Below, piece by piece: positions 22,701 to 32,660 of a DNA stretch of 64,000 nucleotides. Source of the DNA: Sipunculus nudus (Eukaryota; Annelida; Sipuncula; Golfingiida; Sipunculidae). The translations under genes and the position numbers were made by a program. Every line of letters starts with the position of its first letter. Within the stretch, counting starts at the first letter, position 1. The notes beneath the pieces were generated by a model. That model saw only the letters and a list, made by a program, of their open reading frames with translations, ran no database searches and was not told the origin of the DNA. Location of the stretch: positions 96,386,330 to 96,450,329 of the forward strand of contig CM049307.1 in the NCBI GenBank assembly GCA_026874595.1. Direction: 5' to 3'.

Positions 22701-23632
22701 AAACCGCTGAACCCTTACAGCCGCATGAGATGCCAAATTATCCATGGCAGAAAATAGGCACGGATTTATTCACATACAATGGTAAGGACTACTTAGTGGT
22801 AACAGACTACTATTCATTCTTTCCAGAAGTTGTCACGCTAACAAGTACCAGTAGCCAAGCAGTGATTCAAGCTTTAAAGTCTATCCTTGCTAGACATGGA
22901 GTGCCAGTTACAATCGTTAGTGATAATGGGCCTCAATACTCAAGCAAAGAATTCCGTGTTTTCAGTAAAGAATGGGACTTTGACCATGTTACGTCAAGTC
23001 CTCACTATCCTCAGTCCAACGGACAAAGCGAAAGTGCTGTTAAAGTAGTGAAAGGACTCCTGAAAAAGTCGCTTGATAGTGGTCAGGACTTCTATAAGTC
23101 ATTGCTAGCATATCGATCAACACCACTGCAAGATGGACTTTCTCCATCTCAGCTATTGATGGGAAGAAATCTAGGATCTTCATTACCTGTACACCCGTCT
23201 CTGCTTAAAAATGATGTAAATGGTGATTATGCTGAACAGAAGTACATCAACAAGCAAAAACAGAAAGAGTACTATGATCAGCACACGCAGACACTCGAAG
23301 GATTGAACTCCGGTGATCGAGTGAAAGTAAGAGATATTCAAACATCATTGTGGTCAGAGGGTGCAACCATATTGTATCAACAAGCACCTAGATCTTTCCA
23401 AGTACAGACTGACTCTGGTGCAGAGTTACGCAGAAACAGACGTGATTTGCTAAAAACTGCAGACTCTACTCCTGTAACAGCAGCAGATCAACAACACCCA
23501 CCAGAGATGTCTGCAGACAAAAACCCAGCTATAGTATCCGAGATGGATAATCCGGTGACAGGAACAAATGCAAGTCCTAAGAGGTCTACACGCCATCGTA
23601 AGGCACCTGCTCGCCTGATAGAGACTTGTTGA
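19733..23632 (+). CDS. Gag-pol polyprotein of the Ty3-type element
   Basis: A single frame of 1,299 residues from the ATG at 19733; the frame opens a little further up without an ATG. In order it has gag, then a CCHC zinc knuckle (CHKCGGKNHFAKC, residue ~237) after a second cysteine-histidine cluster. The aspartic protease (DTGA, ~302) and reverse transcriptase (SMDD at 577-580) follow. Next come RNase H (first Asp ~726) and integrase. The integrase has its HHCC finger from ~947 to 980 and a catalytic triad D1011, D1064, E1100, with exactly 35 residues between the last two. A basic tail ends the protein. No stop or frameshift separates gag from pol. The tyrosine usual in YxDD is serine here, which is seen in some Ty3 relatives. 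It looks able to encode all enzymes. Confidence 0.95.
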   Translation: MEIAPPPPMCYTGNTSENWKRFIQRFNFYMEATGSIDKPDKTKTSILLHVIGEQAIDIYNTFKYDHEGDEWKYKIVLQKFEEHFTPKKNVTLERFYFNKCVQNQDESIDQYLTRLKALSKNCEFGDLEESLIKDRVVCGIRDNVTRERLLREDNLQLHKAIQICKSTELVKRHASELRSDGAPAASVDAVQKPKYSPSYRRTNTDVRRKTKDDQKHHCCRCDTTHASMHCPAYGKVCHKCGGKNHFAKCCKSARSKRVHTVKETEPEDSEVFFMDTITVDSVASDWIEPLAINGIIIPMKLDTGAQVNIIAEKDYNTVKNRPKLHKVTEKLKAYGDRVIPVLGGCRLKVDHKGNSVSLYFFVVPGDSQALLGRQSCEQLGLIKRVHALKMDRYSELFKDYNDVFDGLGELPGEHNIVLDDTATPVVHACRKIPFILHDQLKQQLDKMEKLGVIAKVDQPTDWVNSMVIVKKKRDGSLRICLDPRDLNRAVKRQHYKMPTREEVMAKFSGAKVFSKLDASHGFWQLKLNEQSSYLCTFITPFGRYRYLRLPFGISSAPEVYHKTIHQIFEKIPNVYTSMDDIIVWGATQEEHDDSLMQVLEAARQSNLKLNKDKCQFGVKELIFLGDLITDEGIKPDMNKVSAIINMETPQNKHDVQRFLGMVTYLAKWIPGLSEISAPLRQLLEQKTVWQWDAAQQKAYEQLQNLLTTQPVLQYYDPKRPIRISSDASRNGLGAVILQYDENTWKPVAYASRALTSAETRYAQIEKELLSITFACERFHQFIYGSTVQAETDHKPLIGLFSKSLQDCPLRIQRLLLRVQKYDLKVTYTPGKYLVVADALSRATDKSAVGSSTENDFEVHVNLVISSMPVSDSRLCQIREEIQKDDSMMMLKEVIINGWPTSKSDCPCEIAPYWGVRDELSVTEGLILKGSKLVIPQTMRNTVLIKIHEGHLGIEKCRRRARSAVYWPGLNKDISQLVARCETCSKFANKQTAEPLQPHEMPNYPWQKIGTDLFTYNGKDYLVVTDYYSFFPEVVTLTSTSSQAVIQALKSILARHGVPVTIVSDNGPQYSSKEFRVFSKEWDFDHVTSSPHYPQSNGQSESAVKVVKGLLKKSLDSGQDFYKSLLAYRSTPLQDGLSPSQLLMGRNLGSSLPVHPSLLKNDVNGDYAEQKYINKQKQKEYYDQHTQTLEGLNSGDRVKVRDIQTSLWSEGATILYQQAPRSFQVQTDSGAELRRNRRDLLKTADSTPVTAADQQHPPEMSADKNPAIVSEMDNPVTGTNASPKRSTRHRKAPARLIETC

Positions 23633-23720
23633 CCAACTTAATATGAATATGTAAAATGGTTATAAAACTCTCCTTAGTTTTAATATTGATATAACAACAA
23701 ACATTCACCAACACTTGTGT

Positions 23721-23733
23721 AAAAGAGGGGAGA
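23721..23733 (+). other. Polypurine tract
   Basis: AAAAGAGGGGAGA abuts the 3' LTR. It is the expected primer for plus-strand DNA synthesis. Confidence 0.85.
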
Positions 23734-23932
23734 TGTGATGATACTATATATATGCATGTGTTACAGTTGGTGTGCCGGTAGGTGCTGCCACCTGTCTGAT
23801 AAAACATGTACTTTGATATGGCCACCAGATGGCGTAGTCGTTTGTCATGTTCTGGAATAAAACGTATAAAACCACATGGCTTGGCGTCAGGTAGGACGTT
23901 TGTAACTGTATGACAGTGACAGTAATATAACA
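23734..23932 (+). repeat. 3' LTR
   Basis: 199 bp, read as identical to the 5' LTR. It is followed directly by the CGCTT duplication. Confidence 0.95.
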
Positions 23933-23937
23933 CGCTT

Positions 23938-24592
23938 CACCTAAAATGACAGGACAGTGACAAGTAGGCTTATCTGAAGGAATGATCAAGATTTATAGTT
24001 TCTTATCAGGAGCACAATTTGAACTTACTATAACAATCAAAGAGTTTGTTAAATAACCTTCAGTAATTGGATACTAATTTAACTATTTTAGCTATCATTT
24101 AACCAATTCTTTCGGCCAGAAAAAGGATTATTTATTATTTAAACCATTTTTTTTACGTTATAGTTTTTTTGGTTGACAATTTGTGTGAATACCCTTTTAA
24201 GGTGGAACTTTGATTTTCGATTTTCAAAACGTTCCTTTTTTTTATTTTTTTTTTCAATTTCTGGAATCAAAATAAAACATGATATTTGTTAATAAAATAT
24301 CACAGATTTTTATAGGATAAGATACGTATCATTAGGTCGAAAGGGAAATAACATTCCGATTTTAGATATAATTTCAGGTTAAGAGGTTAAGTTTGATGAT
24401 AGTAAATACTTAAGGTACATTTCTAAAAGAACGAGAAGGTAAGGCGTCGAGGTTGAAGCAGCGAAAAGGGTAACGGGGCACTGATGCGAACGTGATGAAA
24501 GTTGAATACATTTGAATACTGCTATGTGGAAATCAGAAGTTTCCCACTAAGGGGTTGGGAAGAGGATTTTTCTATATGTCTTTAATCTTACG
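23938..24592. other. Intron 2 of the NLR-like gene, no feature
   Basis: AT-rich sequence between the Ty3 element and CARD exon 2. I see no additional exon or repeat. Confidence 0.4.
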
Positions 24593-24797
24593 GTAAGTTT
24601 TCTTTCTGTAAGCTGCTTTCAGACTGGTTATGTGTGCGGGCGTTTGCGTTTGTATGTGTTCACCTTCTCTCAGTAAGCCTGCCACATGTTCCTGTCCAGT
24701 TTCCATCAGACATTTCAAGAAGATGTCATATTTATTATTTTGTGATTTCCGTAAAATGCTGATCAGCACGTTTACAGAAGAGGATCCAGGGGGGGAC
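24593..24797 (-). CDS. Second CARD exon of the NLR-like gene
   Basis: It encodes the helix 4-6 half of the CARD (NVLISILRKS..., YDIFLKCLMETGQEHVAGLL). The acceptor is CCCTAG just above 24797, in phase 0 with exon 1. Two donors keep phase 1: GTAAGA after 24593 (strong) or GTGAAC after 24665 (weak). Either joins in frame to the linker exon at 19318. Confidence 0.65.
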
Positions 24798-25963
24798 TAG
24801 GGGATCAGGACCTCCACTTTTTCTGTCGCTACAACCTTTCTTTAAGGGTTTCAAACCAAATTTTACGGCCTGGACCCCCCCCCCCCCCTTTTTGCGAACC
24901 TGGGGACCTTTTTCTTAGGTTTTTCTAAGTCCTCTTGTGTTGAACCCTCCATTTTCCTAAATCCTGGTTCCGGCCTGGTTAACTCTATCTGCATTCTGAT
25001 ATCTCGCATGCTGAAAAAATAATGGACATCATATAATCATAGACCACAATGCATTAATGTTTTTTACTCTGTGGTGCTAATGAAGTATTTTTTTCAATTA
25101 ACCATTATAGTTCGTATAACAGGACAATCTGTGTAATTATTGCAAGAAATGAGTTTTATTTCAAGAATTGTTGAACCTATTTCCATTACGTTTGGGAAGA
25201 ACTCTAGAAAATCCATGCAAACGATTATTCGAAAGCGAAAATTATGGAGGAGCTTAAGTAGGCAAATTATACTGAAGCTTCATAAACATCTGTGACTTTC
25301 TGAACGACCAATAATTATGGTCCTATTTCTTCAAACATTGCAAGGCATGGAAATATATGTGTGACAGATTTTATTTTAATTTTCTGATTCAAAGCACAAA
25401 AGTTGTTCATACCTGAGTCTGACCACGTACGTTTACGATAAATGCCTCTGTCAGGAGGGTATGCGTTCATGTGTGTTTGTATAACAGAACTTAAGAGGGC
25501 ACGATATTGACTGCACACCTAACACGCGAGGACCTTTTTCCTATGAGGGCTTACATATGGGTCCTCGCAAACGAAAAGCATCATTAAAGCATTAAAAAAA
25601 GCTGGGAAAATTATGCTAGGGAAGTTTCTTGCAAGTCCTCTGAAAGAACGTTTTGCTTGAAATTTGGTTTGTGCGTGTGACAGCGCCATCTAATGAGAGC
25701 TTTGCAAAGATGGTTAGAAAAGTGTGTGTGTGTAAGCAAGGTCCTCGATTATATGTTTAAACTGGTTATCCAACCTGTTAAGCGGTATCAGATCTTATTT
25801 TAATCGTGAGATGTTGGAATAAGAACCTAACATTAACATGGATTCCAGGAGTAAACAGGAAACAAAAACAATACTAATAGATTTTCTTATCTACATGATA
25901 GGTATACCCTCTGACCTGTCAAGAAAAACCGACGGTCGTGATCCAGATTCATCACATACCTTA

Positions 25964-25967
<4 letters not shown>

Positions 25968-26017
<50 letters not shown>
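25968..26017. repeat. (TA)n microsatellite
   Basis: About 50 bp of uninterrupted AT/TA dinucleotides. Confidence 0.95.
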
Positions 26018-26019
<2 letters not shown>

Positions 26020-26385
26020 ACAGGAAAGCATGCACATTAGCCTGATTGGCTACTTTTGTAATCCTGTTATAAATAAATATTTTTAAACCAAGTGTGCTTG
26101 ATATGCTGATTAGTAGGTCCTTGCTTTGACACGAAGACATGACATAAATTAAATGTCCTCGCAGTTTGTCCTCGCAAGTTATGCGCTAAGTCAACGCATC
26201 CTTCGCACGTCTAGCCAGCCTTTTTCTTAAGAAAAAGTGTGCGATGATAAATGCGACTTTTACTGGTTTTTATCTGAGTAACACTACCATCTCACTGCAG
26301 CGGAACTGCTGGTCCTCGGAAGTGCGGTGTTAAAGCTAGGTACTCGCAGGTATGTTTATCCGCGCATGGTTTTGTGTATGTGTGT

Positions 26386-26660
26386 GTGTTCGCAACATAA
26401 CTCACGCAATCATGAACGAGATTTGAAGAAATTTTTTAGGACATTTTGGGAATGGACCTAGGAAGAATCTTTTAGATTTTGGTGTGTATACAGCATCATC
26501 TCCGGATTCAGGAACGCCATCAAGGAATATTCACAAAGGAACGGTCACTTATGCACGAAGGAACCTGGGGATATGGCCCAATCAATAAGTGGATGCAGAC
26601 AAGATCCAGCCTCATGCGCCGCGGAGTGTGGCCTTTAGCCAACTGTTTACGACACGGTCC
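26386..26660 (+). repeat. Dispersed repeat, copy A
   Basis: It shares 'aactcacgcaatcat', 'ggaatgg', 'ttttggtgtg', 'ggattcag', 'aaggaatattca' and 'gtcacttatg' in the same order with 60225-60420. The two copies lie 34 kb apart on the same strand. The 67-codon ORF here falls inside it and I do not call it a gene. Confidence 0.55.
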
Positions 26661-27100
26661 AGCAACCGTTACCTCTGAGTGACTGTGTCCAGTGTGTTTG
26701 CAGAGCGACTTTTAAAAGTGTGTTTTCTAGTTCTTGGGTGAGTGGATGCACACAACGTTTAAGGATTATCACACGATAGGGACCCCCATATGGGGGTATG
26801 TACCCATTTGGGATGCAGATTTATAGTTAAATTTGTTTCGCCATGTCATTCGCAGAATAAAGGTCACTGCAGTCTAATTTTAAATTCCCAAATCAATGTA
26901 TTTAAGGCATATTTGCGCATTGAAAATATGAGAACTAACCCTTTTTTTAAATAACTGGAGGACGTGATTAATGTAGTTACTTAATAAATAAAAGGAATAC
27001 TGAAGTGAGTATGTCTTACAATTCAATAATGTGCATTTGTATTAAAAGGAGAAAGCGTAAGGACTTAGAGTGAGCCTTTCAGAATGTATTGTTTACTTAC

Positions 27101-27250
27101 CTTTATGCTGTCCAGTTGCGATTCGTCCAGAACACTCTCCTGTCTAAGATAGTCCAGAAGTAAGCTTGTCTCCAGGTCGATGGTAGTGATTAAAGTGTCT
27201 CTGTACTTCTCCAGCACTTTATATCGCACTTTTGTAAGAACCGTCGCCAT
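27101..27250 (-). CDS. First CARD exon with the start codon
   Basis: It runs 50 codons from an ATG in good context (AAAGATGGCG) to a consensus donor. The residues follow the CARD pattern: VLEKYRDTLITTIDLE for helices 1-2 and LLLDYLRQESVLDESQLDSI for helices 2-3. The remaining helices come from the exon at 24797. This exon marks the 5' end of the NLR-like gene. Confidence 0.7.
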
Positions 27251-27558
27251 CTTTGCCGCCTATGATCAGCTTAATGTTATACCTATAACAAGAAAGCTGA
27301 TGTTCCCTGAACAAAGCTCATAAAACTCTTCAAGTCTAATCAATTGGCCTCAAGACTGTCTTGATATGTGTAATTCTCAGTATAGGGGTCAATTTCGAGT
27401 TCCCAAACAGAGGGAAAAAAGTTGTTGCAAAATTCATTTTTTCTTCTTTCCATTTCAAGCGGGATATATGAAAGGTCAAAAACTCCCATCAGCAGCGCAC
27501 TTTTATCCATACTTGCTTTTTTACCACAATAGAAGAATAGCAGTCTTTAGTCAGCAAG
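27251..27558. other. 5' flank of the NLR-like gene
   Basis: Upstream of the CARD start codon on the minus strand. No clear TATA box or exon; the promoter must lie here or beyond but I cannot place it. Confidence 0.3.
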
Positions 27559-30500
27559 TCAACTCCGTTACAGCAGTTTATTTTTTTAAAATCACAAAAT
27601 AATGCGGTAAAAAAAGAAGAATGAATGTGTCACGTATGTAGATTTTACAAAAGTATGGTACACAATCATCATAAACACTAGAGTTTGATATGAAAATTAT
27701 TCCTGACATTTTTATTAATGCTAAATAATAAGGTGATAGTGCACACAAATGTTTGACCCATAAAGTGCATTGAAGAGAACTTGCTAAAAGAGACAGGTAA
27801 ACGCTCAATATTACTGATCTCCTACAAATTGTCCATCATTTGACAATAGTTTGTAACGTTATCTTCTGCAAAGTCTGGAGGAAAACGGTCGAATATAGTT
27901 TTTGGCTAAAATGTTGCGCTGACTGGAATGTAACGGAGTTGATAACGCACTAAATTATTAAGATATTCTTACCTAAACTTTTAACACATTTGAACAAAAA
28001 GTAAACAGATAACTATCAAGTTGTATCATGCTAAAATATATCGACACAAGTTACCCTGACCGGTAAACAAAAGTTTACCATATAAAGTTTATTTTAAACA
28101 CATAAAGTCAATTAATGTAAATTACTGCTAAATTGAACAACTCGGCTCGGGATTGTTGCGAGAAAGAACTTGCTAAATGCCTACCTACTAGGTATTTAAC
28201 CATTTCAATATGAATTCAATAAAAACATATTTCTCCTTTAATGACAATAAAATACTTGAGAAAGTAAAGAAATGCCAACATTATCTAAATCCAGGAAAAT
28301 ATTGTTACAATTAAGAGCTGTAATGGAGTTGATCAATTTTCAACAAAAATGATAGTCTTGTTACCTTATAGAGCTGTGCTATATATGCAACTGACATTAA
28401 AGGCTAGTGTCATCTAAACTAATAAAATATTACCATTAATTTCACAAATATTTAAAACATTAACGCAAATATTATAGTAAACTGATTCCAATTTTTGGAT
28501 TTACAGTGAATCCTAAGTAAAAAGGGCCTGCTCGACCACTTAAAAGGTGTACACAGTAATATGTTCAAAAACTTTCTCCTAATTTAATGCAAAAGACTTC
28601 ATGTTTTATTAAGAAGTCATAATTTCCTTGGATTGTCAATGCAATGCTAAAACGTGATGGAGCTGAACACTTTCAGCGGCCTTGTAATCAACCTGAATTC
28701 GTGTTACAATAAAAGCTGTCAGGTGTAGAACAGAGAACGGAATGCACAACACACAGTGTTCATATTTGGAATGTTCTCCCTTCGTTTGTGGGCTAAGGGG
28801 ATATTCTTTCTTATATAAATGCCTAACACTTCATTAGATGAATCCAACAGAAAATAATAATGTCTATATACCCTCATTCGTTCTTTTCCAGTCTTAGCCA
28901 TGGTGATTAGCCTGTAAACCCAATGAATTTAAGTTATAAGCTCATAAACAAACTAGAGGTGCGGACCGGACCGCTTGGACCGATAACACAAAATACCGGA
29001 CCGCTTATTCCTGGACCGGACCGGTTGGACCGCCGAACTTAATGTTAAAAGGATTTACTTAAACAAATGAGGTTCAGGATTTAGTTTCACCAACAATCGT
29101 GTTATGAACAAGGGGTAATAAACCATCTCAGAAAGACTCATTGGCTACATAAAATATATTTAAAGCAATGACAGCTGCAATAGTACAATTATATACGTGC
29201 ACATGTATTATTTTATTTTTTTTCCATCGTGAGTAACAGTTAAAGTTCATTTTTTGTTATTAACTTATGATTGAAGTGACATGTTCAGCATTAGATCATT
29301 GTCCCTGCTGTGTTGCACAATGCTGATACTTTTGCTTAGTATAATAAGACCAATTTCTATACGATGAATACATTAAATATATTCTTTATATTAAATTATT
29401 AACAAAGGATTAATAAGTTTTCTGTATCAGATCGCACATAAACTATTACAGAACTTATCAGCTGATGTCAATCTGCATCCCTGCCCAGCATAATCTTTGA
29501 ATCAGCTCGCCCAACCCTGCACATTAGATTAATAAGTTTTCAATATCAAATCGCACTTAAACCGCTACAAAACTTCATCAGCGTATGTCAGCCCGCATCT
29601 ATCCCCGCCAAGCAAATTCTTTAAATCAGCTCGCTCCACCCTGCACATTTGGCTTATATTTTAATTACTATGCCCCACACAGTAACACAAAATATTTACC
29701 ACTGAAAAATTTATTAACAAAGACTGTAATTTTAAATTTGTCATTAAAAATCAAACCCAGATCCTGCGATTAAAGTATAGATTATTATATTACATTTATA
29801 GCACGTTTTGTTGTGTATGATATTTGGTTTTGTTAAATATTTGAACAAATATATAATAAAAAATATGTAGAACAAACGTTGAATAAAAGGAATTACAATA
29901 TATTTTAATTTTGATGATATTTTAACAAATGTGCCGAACCCCTTGGACCGGTCCACCTTATGGACCGGAACGCTTACAGCTGGACCTGACAAAAACAGGG
30001 CGCTTACTTGGTGCATCGGACGGTCCGGTCCAATCCGCACTTCTAAAACAAACTTATAAAATATGTCTAATATATAAGTTTTAATGTTTCTATTGCTGTC
30101 AAATTTCAAGACTAAAGCATTTTTTAATTACCAAAATTAGTTATTTGTTTTCAAAGAGCAACAGTATTTTCCAGACCAAGATAAACGCATTAAAAGGGAT
30201 TATAATATATATCAAGTGGTCAGTGAAGCTGCTTCTTATCTTCAGTGTGCTTATTTATAAATCCTCTCACCAGAGAATAATTTATTACTGGTTGGACTTT
30301 TCATAGAAAAAATGTTTGGTGATTCGTCAACTCCGTTACAATAGAATCGCAACGGATTTGATCGTAACGGAGCTGATTATTTTTTAAATTTTACCTAATC
30401 AGCGGACATGATAGACATGAAATCCTTCAAACAAATATTTCAATTCTGATAGATTTACGATGCCTCTCTCTGTTCATGGATGTTTATAGGTTTCAACAAT

Positions 30501-30715
30501 TACTTTTTTCACAAATGGCGTAACAGAGTTGATGGGTGAATTAAGCTACTTTACTTTTTATACACTTTTTCACTGATAAAAATCAAAACTCCGGATTGAA
30601 GCCATGATTCTTCACTTTGAATGCCCTACACTGTAACGAATGATATGATCAGCCACTCGATTTGTTCCACTGGATGGCTGTAGATGGCATATTGGTGCAG
30701 TTGTAACGGAGTTGA
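27559..30715. repeat. Field of recurring GTAACGGAGTTGA motifs
   Basis: Exact or near copies of this 13-mer occur at 27559-27571 (-), 27930-27942 (+), 28320-28332 (+, one change), 28654-28666 (+, three changes), 30327-30339 (-), 30364-30376 (+, one change), 30520-30532 (+, one change) and 30703-30715 (+). The flanks share little. The first four are 334-390 bp apart. A hAT-like element (28954-30045) splits the field. I cannot assign it to a known repeat. Confidence 0.6.
28954..30045. mobile_element. Non-autonomous hAT-like element
   Basis: TAGAGGTGCGG at 28954-28964 pairs with CCGCACTTCTA at 30035-30045, with one mismatch. A perfect 8-bp duplication, AAACAAAC, lies at 28946-28953 and 30046-30053. 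An 8-bp duplication and a TAGAG start fit the hAT superfamily. The subterminal zones are packed with GGACCGG/CCGGTCC. The interior carries a ~115-bp tandem duplication (29412-29525 and 29528-29648) and no transposase frame. Confidence 0.85.
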
Positions 30716-32330
30716 CGAAAATTTAGGACATGGCTTCGTTAGTCCAGCGAGTGAAAAATACTGAAGAGCAGCTCATAGAAATTTTGTAGGAAGCACATTA
30801 GATCTTGTTTATAGTAAACAAACACAAAAATACCCGAATTATTAGTGATGGGTACTAAATTTATTTATATTTTCATTGGAACCTCTTATTTAGGACATAT
30901 ATTTTTTTATTACGGTTTCATTTTGGATCTTAAAAATTGGCCTTAAAATTGTATCTGGACTTACTCTTGCAATATTACCCTCACATGGGGAATCGAAATA
31001 AATCGTCAAACTCATTCTGATATAATTATAACCATGATTGTGTGTTAATAATACCCTATGAAGCAGTCGGACCCTATTTTGACCCCTATTTGAAGAATTG
31101 CACATATAACTGCAACTATGTCCGAGTGGCATTTAATACACCTCAGCAGATCGCATTTGTCATAAACTCTCTTGGTTACAGAAGATGTATCTGTATTTTA
31201 TGTCCATTTGTATATTTTTATACAGAATCCGTGCATGGAATTTCTAGCTGATGATTCAATAACGATTCAATGCAATATAATTTATAGATAAATAAGAGAC
31301 TAAAATATATGAAAACTGCCAGTCTGTTAAAACCAGACAGAGAATCTGCCATGATTTACACTTTAGGATAGTTGCGGACTTAGAACAATGTTTGTAATAT
31401 GCGAATAAGGACCGCCATAAACAAATCCTCTACGGGTCCCAATATCTCAAGAACTTATCATGATAACTGCAAAATTTTTTTCCAGACCTAGCATTTACTA
31501 GACAAAAGATTTATTTTAAAGCTCATTAACAAGGTATGGATTACATTTCGGGCCGCTATTTACAAAATATCTCAAAAGTAACAATGATAATTGGCCAAAC
31601 GTAAGGTCTAGACCTAGCTTTTCATAGTCAATTCAAAACAATACTACAGGGATTTAGAGTAAATTTTAATTCTGAGTATGCAAATTAGGATGACCATGGA
31701 AGAGAAGGTTTTTTGTCCGAATTTCAATTACAAACGATGATGTTTGGACCTTGCTTTAATTTGGTAAACACACTTATTGTAATGTGTAATATTTCTCTGC
31801 AACCAAACTGGAAGCTAAAAGCATAAGTTCAAACTTTCCAAGCTGTATGCCCGTATAGAATCCAAGTAAATATAAACTTCACCCATATAACTGACGTCCA
31901 GAGTGGACAGTTGCGCTCTGTTACGTTTTCACTGATAACTTCTTTCGCGATATTCTTTAAGTTTTGTTTTGTGGTTTGATGTATTATTTATTACATGATA
32001 TCCGTGGAAATTCATACAATCTAGATTTCACTGATTTGCAAAATTTGAATAATATGCGCCAAAATAAGCTAAACATTAGTTTACGGAGTTTAAATCCGTC
32101 TTTTTTTGTGGACTGTTCACATGTGAATCTTTTATATTGATTATTTAGTATCACTACTTTTGTAAGTTATAAATACCATAACATCCAAATATCAAACATT
32201 TCCAAGATATTGAAGAAAACGGCCCCTATTTCAATATTATAAAAAAATTATATGAAAATTAGAAATCTGCATTCTTGGAATGCAAGCCTCCGCCATAGGT
32301 GGGTAACCTACTGTGGGATGCTCCCAAATT
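30716..32330. other. Non-coding, nothing recognised
   Basis: AT-rich sequence with a few 60-80 codon chance frames. No splice-supported exon was found. Confidence 0.4.
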
Positions 32331-32660
32331 TCAGTGACTCCACTTTTGGCCTGTATCCAAATATGAAACAGTTGGCAGTCTGCCACATCTATTTATAGAT
32401 GCTGAAATGATCTTGGTCCATTCCCAAATATGTTTATACATACAGACTTTGGCTAAAATGCTTTCTTCAAGTTGACATTTTCATAAGATTTTTTAAAATA
32501 AAAATATTAAGAATAATAACAGATACCTATTGAAATCATTATCACATAACATATATTTTTTATTCATGGATTTATTTTACACATAAGTGGATATTGACAC
32601 TACTTCTTAATATTGACTGTACAGCTTTGTTTATATAGCCACAAACACCCACTCTGTTAC
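32331..32660 (+). repeat. Dispersed repeat with NFI-like palindrome, copy A
   Basis: It matches 55745-56110 in order: 'gttggcagtctgccac', 'tttatagatgc', 'cataagattttt', 'aagaataataacagat', 'attcatggattta', 'ctgtacagct'. It is an unclassified interspersed repeat with no ORF. Confidence 0.6.

Larger units (their letters stand above)
19339..23932 (+). mobile_element. Complete Ty3/gypsy-type LTR retrotransposon, 4,594 bp
   Basis: The element consists of two 199-bp LTRs that read identically, a primer-binding site next to the left LTR, one gag-pol frame, a polypurine tract and a CGCTT target duplication on both sides. The order PR-RT-RNaseH-IN is that of Ty3. There is no env frame. Identical LTRs and an open frame mean insertion was recent. 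It lies opposite in strand to the host NLR-like gene, inside its second intron. Confidence 0.95.
24798..27100. other. Intron 1 of the NLR-like gene
   Basis: About 2.3 kb. It holds a 14-base C run (24875-24888), a TA microsatellite (25968-26017) and a dispersed repeat (26386-26660). The short ORFs in it are not protein-like beyond the repeat. Confidence 0.5.
16537..27250 (-). pseudogene. CARD-NACHT NLR-like receptor gene with three frame breaks
   Basis: This is an innate immune receptor-like gene. CARD exon 1 (27250-27101) starts MATVLTKVRYKVLEK and ends on a perfect AAG/GTAAGT donor. CARD exon 2 (24797 to 24593 or 24665) contains ILRKSQNNKYDIFLKCLMET and GQEHVAGLL. Exon 3 (19318-19029) is a linker. 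Exon 4 (18596-16537) holds the P-loop, Walker B (VLLIFDGLDEM, near 18321-18353), the winged-helix region (FIHQSFLEFHAAL) and a degenerate leucine-rich tail. Exon phases agree (0, 1, 0). Exon 4 needs a one-base gain in the P-loop (~18547), a one-base loss (~18490-18500) and a one-base gain (~18170) to stay open. The full length would be about 880-900 residues. It is either a young pseudogene or an assembly with indel errors. A Ty3 element lies in intron 2. Confidence 0.75.

Noticed and set aside
26479-26682. 67-codon plus-strand ORF
   Set aside because: It lies within a dispersed repeat that recurs at 60225-60420 with stops in the same frame.
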